The notes below the pieces were generated by a model. It was not told where the DNA came from. It made no database searches and saw nothing but the letters and a program-made list of their open reading frames with translations. This document shows, in pieces, positions 56,196 to 64,000 of a stretch of DNA of 64,000 nt. Every line of letters starts with the position of its first letter. Position 1 is the stretch's first letter. The position numbers were made by a program, and so were the translations under genes. The DNA is from Gerris lacustris (Eukaryota > Arthropoda > Insecta > Hemiptera > Gerridae), in assembly GCA_951217055.1 (NCBI GenBank), contig OX578277.1, positions 116,681,904-116,745,903 on the forward strand, given 5' to 3'.

Positions 56196-59100
56196 CAAGC
56201 CAGACTGCTTCAGCGGCAGGAGTAACTGGCGTAACACGTAGCCGCATGTTTATAAAGGATAAAAAATCAAATCTTCGTTTCCTAATAGATTCGGGAGCGG
56301 ATATTTCGGTTATTCCTCCCCAAACAAAATTTGAGAAGCGACCAACTAGGACAAAACTATTTGCAGCCAACGGTTCACCTATAAAAACGTACGGACTAGT
56401 GACGTTAAACATAGACTTAGGGTTACGTAGGTTGTACAAGTGGACATTCACAGTTGCTGACGTAGGTAGACCAATTTTAGGAGCTGACTTTATTAGTAAA
56501 TTTGGACTCATAATAGACCTGAAAAATTCTCGACTTGCTGACAGCTTGACAAGCATTTCAACCAAAGGAGAGACAGCACAGACACCACCCGTGACTATAC
56601 GATTGGTACAAGAAAGCGATAAGTTTTATGAGGTTCTCAGAAACTATCCAGAGCTACTGCATGAAGAAGACGTGTTTCGAGAAGCGGTAAAACACTCCAC
56701 CACCCACCACCTCCAAACGGTTGGAGCTCCTGTGTACCAAAAGTTCCGACGTCTGGATCCTGCTAAACTTAAGGATGCCAGACAAGCCTTTGATGAAATG
56801 GTTGCACAGGGGATTTGCAGACCATCAAGAAGCTCTTGGGCCAGTCCTTTACATATGGTGCGCAAGAAGAATGGCGAATGGAGACCTTGTGGCGACTATA
56901 GGAAGTTAAATGCAGTTACGGTGCCGGACAGGTACCCACTTCCCCATATCCAAGATATCACAACAAATCTTCATGGGGCCAAGATATTTTCCACCATAGA
57001 CTTAAGAAAGGCCTATCATCAAATCCCAATGGAGCCGGCAGATATACCGAAAACCGCCATCACCACACCATTCGGTATGTACGAGTTCATTAGAATGCCT
57101 TTTGGACTACGCAATGCCGCACAGACATTTCAAAGACACGTCAGGCAGGTGCTAGCTGGTCTCGATTTTGCACAGCCGTACCTCGACGACATCCTAATAG
57201 CGTCAGAGAACGAAGAGGAGCACATAGAACACCTCAAGTTACTCTTTCAGCGATTAAGCGAGTACGGTGTAGCAATCAACATTGCTAAATGCGTATTTGG
57301 ACAACACCAAGTAAGTTTTTTGGGACACGAGATCTGTAGAGAAGGTGTGAAACCACTCACTAAGAAGGTTGAAGCCATCAAGAACTTCCCTAAACCTCAA
57401 ACCATACAAGAGCTTCGCCGATTCATTGGCATGGTGAACTTTTATCATCACTTTATATCGAACATTTCTCAAATTCAAGCACCTTTGACAGCACTGACGA
57501 AAGACGCGAGGAAGAAAGACCAAAGACCGGTACAGTGGGACCAAGAAACAGACAGAGCTTTTAACGAATGCAAACAAGCCTTATCAGACGCGACAGTACT
57601 GGCATTCCCCTCGACAAACGGACAGATGTCACTTATGACAGATGCATCAGACGTAGCTATAGGAGCCGTGTTACAACAACGAGACGACAATGCTAGACCG
57701 ATCGGATTTTTTTCGAGGAAACTTACTGCAAGCCAAAAACAATACAGTACATACGATAAAGAACTACTGGCAGTGTATGAAGCAATAAAGTATTTCCGCC
57801 ACCTTTTGGAGGGACGAGAATTTACTGTATACACTGATCAGAAGCCCTTAACGTATGCATTTCAACAGAAAACAGACAAAAGCTCACCCCGACAAATTCG
57901 ACAGCTAAATTTTATAAGTCAATTTACTACTGACATCAGACACGTTTCTGGTCGTAAAAACATTGTAGCGGATACACTATCTAGACTGGAAGAAGTATTT
58001 ACGGGACAAACAATTAACTATGAGACATTAGCTAAGTTACAGGAGACAGACGATGACTTGCAGAAATTTTTACTTGACAATAAGACAGTCGTACGACTTA
58101 AACTGACTGATATCCCTAATTCAAACTTGAAGGTTTACACAACAACGGACGGGAGACCTTTTATTCCCGAGGTAGTACGAAAAACAGCTTTTGATTTAGT
58201 TCATAATCTGGCACATCAAGGAAGAAGAGCTACATCCAAAGCTATTAGGCAGCGATTTTTCTGGCCGAAGATGAATGCGAACATCTCTTCATGGGTTCGC
58301 ACATGCATTCAGTGTCAGAAAAATAAAATACATCGCCATACTAAAGCCCCACGAGGAGAGTTTGTTGATGCGCCACGATTCGCACATATTCATGTAGATT
58401 TAGTGGGACCGCTTCCCCTTTCAGACGGATGCAGATACTTACTAACGTGCATTGATCGGACAACACGATGGTTAGAAGCAATACCACTGAAAGACATTTC
58501 TGCAGAAACGGTAACCCAAGCTTTCTTTACCGGATGGATCACGCGTTTTGGATGTCCTGAAACACTGACTAGCGACCAAGGAAGACAATTTGAAGCGACA
58601 ACATTTCGGAAGCTTATGGAATATTGTGGCATAAGTAAAACAAGGACCACAGCCTATCACCCGGAAGCTAACGGAATGATAGAAACGGTACACAGAACAC
58701 TGAAAGCTGCAATTAAATGCCATAACCCGACAAAATGGACTGATTCACTACCACATGTGTTACTAGGATTAAGGACAGCCTACAAAAATGACTTACATGC
58801 CACAACTGCTGAACTGACATACGGACGCAATCTAAGACTACCTGGACAGTTCTTTACTAAGACCGACTTAGGCCGAATAGACGACGCTTACGTTAGCAAG
58901 TTAAAAGAACAGGTAGAGAGGATTAAACCGCAAGGAATAAAGAGACATGGAACATCTGCAATATTTATTCACAAGGACCTAACTGAATCAAGCCACGTAT
59001 TTGTACGAGTAGATAGAGTGCGAAAGCCATTAGAAGCACCCTACGAAGGCCCCTACAAAGTTATTGCTAGAGAGGCAAAGTGGTTTAAAGTCGACGTCAA

Positions 59101-59212
59101 TGGCAAAGAAAAACATATTTTAATTGACCGTTTGAAGTCGGCGTACCTAGCAAACAGTGAAGAAGCAGTTCCGAAGGCTAAGAAAGTCACCTTCGCCCCT
59201 AACTCGCCCTAA
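56180..59212 (+). CDS. pol: Pol polyprotein: protease, RT, RNase H, integrase
   Basis: Read through from gag or from the first ATG at 56246 (988 residues from there; numbering from that Met). Protease: active site DSGA at 15-18 and ILGADF at 77-82. Reverse transcriptase: about 165-365, with catalytic D252 (IDLRKAYHQ) and YLDD at 312-315. RNase H: about 460-580, with D466 (TDAS), E506, D531 and D576. Integrase: zinc domain H653, H657, C687, C690; catalytic D718, D777 and E813 with the classic 35-residue D-E spacing; a GPY-type C-terminal module near 934-938. No chromodomain is apparent. The enzymes copy element RNA into DNA and insert it. No stops or missing catalytic residues are seen, so activity is plausible. 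Minus-strand frames over it are shadows. Confidence 0.96.
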   Translation, partial: AAGKLASQTASAAGVTGVTRSRMFIKDKKSNLRFLIDSGADISVIPPQTKFEKRPTRTKLFAANGSPIKTYGLVTLNIDLGLRRLYKWTFTVADVGRPILGADFISKFGLIIDLKNSRLADSLTSISTKGETAQTPPVTIRLVQESDKFYEVLRNYPELLHEEDVFREAVKHSTTHHLQTVGAPVYQKFRRLDPAKLKDARQAFDEMVAQGICRPSRSSWASPLHMVRKKNGEWRPCGDYRKLNAVTVPDRYPLPHIQDITTNLHGAKIFSTIDLRKAYHQIPMEPADIPKTAITTPFGMYEFIRMPFGLRNAAQTFQRHVRQVLAGLDFAQPYLDDILIASENEEEHIEHLKLLFQRLSEYGVAINIAKCVFGQHQVSFLGHEICREGVKPLTKKVEAIKNFPKPQTIQELRRFIGMVNFYHHFISNISQIQAPLTALTKDARKKDQRPVQWDQETDRAFNECKQALSDATVLAFPSTNGQMSLMTDASDVAIGAVLQQRDDNARPIGFFSRKLTASQKQYSTYDKELLAVYEAIKYFRHLLEGREFTVYTDQKPLTYAFQQKTDKSSPRQIRQLNFISQFTTDIRHVSGRKNIVADTLSRLEEVFTGQTINYETLAKLQETDDDLQKFLLDNKTVVRLKLTDIPNSNLKVYTTTDGRPFIPEVVRKTAFDLVHNLAHQGRRATSKAIRQRFFWPKMNANISSWVRTCIQCQKNKIHRHTKAPRGEFVDAPRFAHIHVDLVGPLPLSDGCRYLLTCIDRTTRWLEAIPLKDISAETVTQAFFTGWITRFGCPETLTSDQGRQFEATTFRKLMEYCGISKTRTTAYHPEANGMIETVHRTLKAAIKCHNPTKWTDSLPHVLLGLRTAYKNDLHATTAELTYGRNLRLPGQFFTKTDLGRIDDAYVSKLKEQVERIKPQGIKRHGTSAIFIHKDLTESSHVFVRVDRVRKPLEAPYEGPYKVIAREAKWFKVDVNGKEKHILIDRLKSAYLANSEEAVPKAKKVTFAPNSP

Positions 59213-59250
59213 ACGAACAACTTAGGGGAAGGTCACTAAGGGGGGAGGTA
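59213..59250 (+). promoter_or_regulatory. Polypurine tract before the 3' LTR
   Basis: AAGGGGGGAGG at 59238-59248 lies two bases upstream of the 3' LTR and would prime plus-strand synthesis. Only 38 bases separate the pol stop from the LTR, so there is no room for an env gene. Confidence 0.88.
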
Positions 59251-59421
59251 TGAGGTGCACTTGCACATCCATAGTTATTTATTATTTTTCTAATTTTTGT
59301 TGATTATTTTCTGTCAATATAATTCAGTCTCTTGTTGACATTCATACAAAATCAATGTGTCGATCTTTGTGTAATATGTTAAGTGTTACTTATTAGTATT
59401 AGTTGCACGTTGCACCCCGCA
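59251..59421 (+). repeat. 3' LTR
   Basis: 171 bp, the same as the 5' LTR except TATTAGTATT for TATTAGCATT and TTGCACGT for TTGCGCGT. Confidence 0.96.
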
Positions 59422-59425
59422 CATT

Positions 59426-59629
59426 AAATAGTAATATAGAGGTTTATTTATTTTTTGTTTGTTCTTAGGAAATGCCATTTAACGACCTTTCAGAGGGAAT
59501 GAAAATTGAGCTTTATCCGATTTTCGTTAAAACCGATTTCCACTATATATTTATTCTAGAACATTGATAATTTCTAAATAATGGGGAATAAGTTTATCAC
59601 ATTTGACAGAATCTTCACATCATGGGTGC
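59426..59629. other. Unassigned AT-rich DNA
   Basis: Right flank of the retrotransposon. Nothing recognisable is seen. Confidence 0.4.
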
Positions 59630-59861
59630 TTTTGAACGGTTTAAGATAAATTAATGAAACTTGGGGGGATCTCTGCCATGCAAAGGGAAGTTTTTTACAC
59701 TCCAAGTGTAAAATAAAGTGGCAAAGTGAGTGGTTGCCTCTAGTGGGTGATTGCATGAAAACAAACTTCCCTTTGCATGGTACAATTACCCCAAGTTTCG
59801 TTAATTTATCTTAAACCGTTCAAAAATTAAGAAGGGGGGGGGGGACTTTTGGTCCACCCTG
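59630..59861. mobile_element. Long-TIR mariner-type MITE, left tip missing
   Basis: Arms 59630-59694 and 59762-59826 are inverted repeats of about 65 bp (TTTTGAACGGTTTAAGATAA, ATGCAAAGGGAAGTTT). The right arm continues through a G run to the tip complement CAGGGTGGACCAAAAGTCC, followed by TA at 59862-59863. The left tip is absent. The loop has TTTTACAC/GTGTAAAA. It is non-coding. Confidence 0.75.
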
Positions 59862-59863
59862 TA

Positions 59864-60232
59864 GAAATATACCGAGATATAGTTTGAATATGAGATATTA
59901 AAAGAATGGGGCCGGCACTATAACTAAAGCAGTGTTGTTTCTTCACTAAGTTACTGCTTTCAGTGACTTGAATCTCCCGCTAAATAGCTTGCCAACATAT
60001 TTTGTTTTAAGAAACATCTGGGGGCCAAGTCAAGCACAGCCGTACCGTCCTTTACTGCGGAACCAACTCACGGCAATTTGGACTCCCCTCTATTATCTTA
60101 TTGAAGATACTTAGATTTATAAAATTAATTTTAATTTAAATCTCATGACAAACTGAAGCTGAAATAAAAGTTTCACACCTCTACCCATATAAGTTCATAA
60201 GATATTATATAAGCCTAAAGTTTTGTTATTTT
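59864..60232. other. Unassigned DNA
   Basis: Nothing recognisable is seen. Confidence 0.4.
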
Positions 60233-60298
60233 GTCACTCACTGCACTGACTCACTCACTCACTGACTCACTCACTGACTCACTCACTCACTCACTCAT
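60233..60298 (+). repeat. (CACT/GACT)n tetranucleotide repeat
   Basis: About 16 units of CACT or GACT. Confidence 0.95.
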
Positions 60299-60466
60299 CA
60301 TAATTCTAAGGCACTTCTAACAATCCTAGAAATGGTTTATTGTACAAATGAAGGAAAAATGCATAATTCTGACTTGGCAAAAACGCACCCCAAAGAGGCT
60401 AAAATTAAATGCATGTCGTACACAAATTTGTATCCTTGTGCTGCGGCACTTAAATAAAAAAAAAAC
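60299..60466. other. Unassigned DNA
   Basis: Nothing recognisable is seen. Confidence 0.4.
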
Positions 60467-61057
60467 CGAGACAACTCAGGCAAACTTTCTCATATTCGAG
60501 TTCATAATTACTTAGTCTAGTGAATTCCATTTATTAGTTTTCCTATGTACATTTAATTATAATTGAACATTTAGTCAAAATGTATCATAAAAATAACTTC
60601 TTCTGGGCGGGGAATCACCCGGGCTCTCTCCGTCCGTTTTAAGTTATTTTCTCAGGAACTAGATTTTTCCCGGGAAAACGGCTTATATCGTTAGATTCGT
60701 ATTTAAAAGACTACATTTTAGAATTTTTTAATCAATATCATTGGAACCGTTTTCGAGAAATAATTCATTTTCACGTTTTTTTCACAGTTTTTGAGGGGTA
60801 GCGCCCCCAAATTTGGAACTAAAATTCATTTCTCGATTTCGCCTAGGGGTATGATTTTTCTGAACATGCATGCCAAATTTCTACATAATCAGCCCAGTAG
60901 TTTAGGCTCCAGGCGTCTGCACAGACGACAGACGATAGACGACAGACAGACAGACATTATTCAAAAACCACTTATTTGGACTCAGGGGACCTCAAACCGT
61001 GTAAATCCATCAAAATCGAATTTTCGCACCATCACAATACTTTCTCTTTATATGAGA
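60467..61057 (+). repeat. Family F repeat, full length
   Basis: CCGAGACAACTCAGGCAAAC to the terminal GAGAACGTAAAAA. It includes GGGCGGGGAATCACCCGGGC (B-box side, partly lost), TTTTTCCCGGGAAAACGGCT, GGGGTAGCGCCCCCAAATTT and an ACAGACGACAGACGATAGAC tract. The 90-codon frame over it is a shadow. Confidence 0.87.
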
Positions 61058-61429
61058 ACGTAAAAATATTTAATATTTGATTTATGTTTGTGGTGTGTAT
61101 TTGCCAAGTCAGAAAATGTTTTTAAATTTGAACGTGTAGAGTGATTTGGGAAAGAGAATAGAGAGAGGGACAGACAAACATCTTGTACTTGCACTGGATA
61201 AATTAGACCTAGTAGAACTTACTCGGACAGTGGGAGACTTGGCTAAACCTATCATCTCACAACTTTTTACGCGAGACTTGCCTTATTTTTTTACAATAGT
61301 GTTTTCGTTGGGATATAAGTTAAATGTTTTTGTTTTTTTGGAACGAAGTTCCTTATGGCATGTTCTGGAGCCCGGGAGCGAATCCGAAAAAAACGAACAA
61401 AATCACCGCCACGCAAAATCCGTCACGAA
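61058..61429. other. Unassigned DNA
   Basis: A 108-codon frame (61146-61472) runs through this region into a family X fragment. It has no domain that I recognise. Confidence 0.4.
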
Positions 61430-61585
61430 ATCTACAGATGACGATAACTTGAGTAAAAGATCACCGAGTTAGATGAAATTTTGTACACCATGTTCATTTT
61501 ACCAATGCCCAGGCTGAGTTTGTCGGAAAACGTTATCCGCCAAAGCGTTCACGCGCAACGCTCGCGTAAACGTAAGCTTCAAAAG
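61430..61585 (+). repeat. Family X fragment, inverted orientation
   Basis: GACGATAACTTGAGTAAAAG, ATGTTCATTTTACCAATGCC and CACGCGCAACGCTCGCGTAA match 34850-34985. Confidence 0.75.
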
Positions 61586-62945
61586 ACGGGAAAAAGTGTT
61601 ATTAAGGAAGCATGTTACTTGACTTGTTTTGATTATTTTTGTTATATATGTATGTCAATAATGTCACTTTGTTTTGTAAATAAATAATATATAATCATGT
61701 AAAATTTCACCCTGATACAAGCAGAAGCTGTAGAGTAGGGAAGAGATATATTTTATAATATTTTAAATTAATTGGCCGGGTAGGTAGAAAACAGTCCTAT
61801 TTCAATCCAAACTCCTTTAACAAACATACTCTTTCACTATAAACTCATAATGATCAACTATTTTCTTATATTCAATATATATTTATAGTAAGACGCTTGC
61901 TTTAATTATACAAATAATGATTTTCATTTAATTTTGCCTTAACTCTGCTAGGTACAAACAGTTGGTTACTTTTAATTTTGTCTCTTTTCTAACTCCGCCA
62001 TGTATAAGTAGTTAGCAATGTATACGTACTTGGCAGTGTGATTTTATAATTTATATTTAATGAAAAATGTAAGGAACTTGGTTCCTACCGGGTTGTGGCT
62101 ATATAATAAACGAATTATGACAGCATCAGTATTACATAGATATTTTTATTTCTAGTTGAGGGTAGAATATGTGGCGACAGTTTTTCTCATCTGATATTCC
62201 AGGTAGGTTACATAGACTGGTAGGTAACCTGACCGTTGTCATGGACACGCCGTACTAAACAGTAGAACCTCCCTAACTCCAGGTGGGTTCAGTTCTAAAC
62301 AAAACATTGGTCTGTCAGACTATAAACATTGAAACATGCTCGATTTGTTACTATCAGCTGTTAATTATTTCAATTATTATTATTATTTCTTTTTGTTTAT
62401 TTGGCTCGAACTGCTACTGTTTGCGTATAAGGTAAGGTGTTTTAATGATTTATTTACAAGGTATAAATTAGAATGAAATTACAAATGTACGGTTTCATAA
62501 AAACAACATAGTTTACCCAGCCAGTATGGTTTGATTTATTTGTATCATCAGGGTGTGTACTATATACTACAGCTAATAGACTACTGCACTAAACTTACAA
62601 TCTTAACATGGTGAAGTTTGAAATTGATGTGATTTAGCAACTAAATTTAAGAGGGAATAAGGATTCACAATCAAATAAGGAGTCAAGGTAGAGTTGATAA
62701 GAATGACAGTAAGTAACCCAGACAAAAGGATGAACATTCAGCCACGGGTACAACTGAGACAATTACACCAAGACTATGATTACTAAAATAACAAAAATAT
62801 GCATAATATCTCAAGGATAACTGATAACTAAACAATATTACAAAAAATTTGATTCTAGACTGGACGGTGTTTAAAGAGAAATATACAATTAAAAATAATG
62901 CTAATGTGTTAAACAGATAATTAATTAAACTAAATTTACTAAACA
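61586..62945. other. Unassigned AT-rich DNA
   Basis: No gene or known repeat is recognised. Confidence 0.5.
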
Positions 62946-63060
62946 AATTTACTGCAGAGGTGAAGCCGTGGCAGGAAAATTACTATTTTACTGACGAGGC
63001 GAAGCCGAGGCAAGAAAATGTTAATTACCTGCTAAGGTGTAACCAAAGCAAGTAATCTAA
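62946..63060 (+). repeat. GAGGCGAAGCCGAGG repeats
   Basis: GAGGTGAAGCCGTGGCAGGA and GACGAGGCGAAGCCGAGGCA lie about 40 bp apart, followed by a decayed third word (AAGGTGTAACCAAAGCAAG). The core matches the family G cap, but the arms here do not pair. Confidence 0.6.
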
Positions 63061-63345
63061 ACGAGTCAGGAATGTTTTCTTTGCTGTATAGTTACATACA
63101 ATATTTTTATCTACTTACGGCAGAAAAATTACTCTAAAGATTTTTATTATTATAATTTTTTAAGATCTTTTCAAATAAGATATAAATATTTAGCATAATA
63201 TTACGCTAAATATATAAAAAGTCCAGTCTTGAATCATGACTTAATGATCGAATTTTCAAAGAAAGCTGAATATTATTGGCTTATAATAATATAGGAAAAT
63301 TTTGGTTTAGAATTTGGATGGGTGAAAAAAAAAAAAAAAAAAAAA
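63061..63345. other. Unassigned AT-rich DNA with an A run
   Basis: An A run lies at about 63328-63348. Nothing else is recognised. Confidence 0.4.
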
Positions 63346-63660
63346 AATTGGTACACAGTACACAGGGGTACGGGGTGCAAAAGTCAAAATAGTATTTACC
63401 CTTCAAGATGCATGTCATTGGAAAGCTCTTTAAGAGTATAGTAATTGTTGTTATTTACACTTTTGTCATATTTTCATATAAGAGGGGGGTAAAATTGAAA
63501 AAACCCGTTTTTGACCCTAAATTGTCAAAATTTGACCCCTAAATGAACTCCAAAAATTTTGGCCAACGAAATCATCCTTTCTTTTGATATTATTGACATT
63601 TGAAAATTTGTATGAAATTTTTAAGTGCACTAAGGGGAGATATCGTCTGGAGTGACACAT
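63346..63660 (+). repeat. Family R repeat
   Basis: TTGGTACACAGTACACAGGG, CTTCAAGATGCATGTCATTG and TCATATAAGAGGGGGGTAAA match 31111-31700 and 34170-34320. Confidence 0.7.
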
Positions 63661-64000
63661 AATATATATACATATATGTATACATACATACATACATAAA
63701 AAATGTGTTAAATTTTAGGAATCGATTAAGAATGGTCTAAAACGGATTTCCGTGCAAAAATAATTCAAAAATTCGCGTTACAAAACTTTTGAAGCCATTG
63801 CAAATAGCTTAATTTTCTTCGAAAATTCGCTAAAATGCACAATGTGGAAGAGTTCATAACCTTTAATATAGTAACCTCATCTTAAAATGTTGCTGCCTGT
63901 TTGTTTATTTTGCTGACACTTTATTATTTTGCTGCGTTTTTTTTTGACATATTACAAAAAATTTAGAAAAATGACATTTTGCAGATTGAAAACAGTCCAA
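63661..64000. other. Unassigned AT-rich DNA to the window end
   Basis: ATATA/CATA repeats lie near 63662-63698. No gene is recognised. Confidence 0.45.

Larger units (their letters stand above)
54961..59421 (+). mobile_element. Complete Ty3/gypsy LTR retrotransposon, CsRn1-like
   Basis: 4461 bp bounded by two 171-bp LTRs (TG...CA) and flanked by CATT at 54957-54960 and 59422-59425, a 4-bp target duplication. The order is LTR, primer-binding site, leader repeats, gag, pol (protease-RT-RNase H-integrase), polypurine tract, LTR. Integrase follows RNase H, which defines the Ty3/gypsy order. A tRNA-Trp-type primer site, a C-H-C-C Gag motif and a 4-bp duplication are traits reported for the CsRn1 clade (CsRn1, Kabuki). 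There is no env-like frame between pol and the 3' LTR. All catalytic motifs are intact. Confidence 0.96.

Noticed and set aside
55514..58723. Minus-strand frames of 80-140 codons within gag-pol
   Set aside because: Antisense shadows of the long plus-strand frames.
59213..59250. env gene of an errantivirus-type element
   Set aside because: Only 38 bases separate the pol stop from the 3' LTR.
61146..61472. 108-codon frame
   Set aside because: The C-terminal part is family X sequence and there is no recognisable domain.

Overview
The window looks like AT-rich nuclear DNA of an animal, most likely an insect. The base is the makeup of its repeats: mariner-type and hAT-type elements with target-site duplications, a Ty3/gypsy element of a type known from invertebrates, a tRNA-derived SINE and a non-LTR retrotransposon tail. 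A hemipteran-like insect is a guess. I found no convincing host protein gene, rRNA gene, functional tRNA gene or CRISPR array. Nearly all long reading frames outside the retrotransposon are shadows of repeats. The DNA reads as intergenic or intronic sequence built by layered insertions.

The only intact genes are gag (55344-56195) and pol (56180-59212) of a 4.46 kb Ty3/gypsy retrotransposon at 54961-59421. It has 171-bp LTRs that differ at two positions, CATT on both flanks, a primer-binding site that fits tRNA-Trp, a C-H-C-C zinc motif in Gag, and complete protease, RT, RNase H and integrase signatures. These traits point to the CsRn1 clade. The element looks young and possibly active.

From 1 to 14 kb there is a hairpin-rich repeat (family C) split by a 1.6 kb inverted-repeat element, two long AT microsatellites and a decamer minisatellite. 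A 2.49 kb decayed mariner-type element (8208-10697) lies inside a degenerate tandem array and carries a 291-bp hAT-like MITE and a family A repeat. A LINE 3' end follows, then a 787-bp TIR element inside a family T copy.

From 14 to 37 kb there are more copies of families A, C and T, a 62-bp near-perfect palindrome, a second decamer minisatellite, a 589-bp mariner deletion derivative, a hairpin element (family G), a tRNA-derived SINE, and families X, R and F. From 37 to 54 kb there are two adjacent satellite-like arrays inside an insertion, more hairpin elements, a 912-bp hAT-like element carrying a family F copy, and a family F copy split by a fold-back element. After the retrotransposon come a long-TIR MITE, another family F copy and scattered repeats.

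The most unusual signal is a recurrent hairpin design. Several unrelated families (C, G, X, the 38-kb array and single loci) contain a short core of the type TCGCTnnnGCTC enclosed by arms that differ between families but stay complementary. Three family G copies keep their flanks while parts of the stem have changed on both arms.
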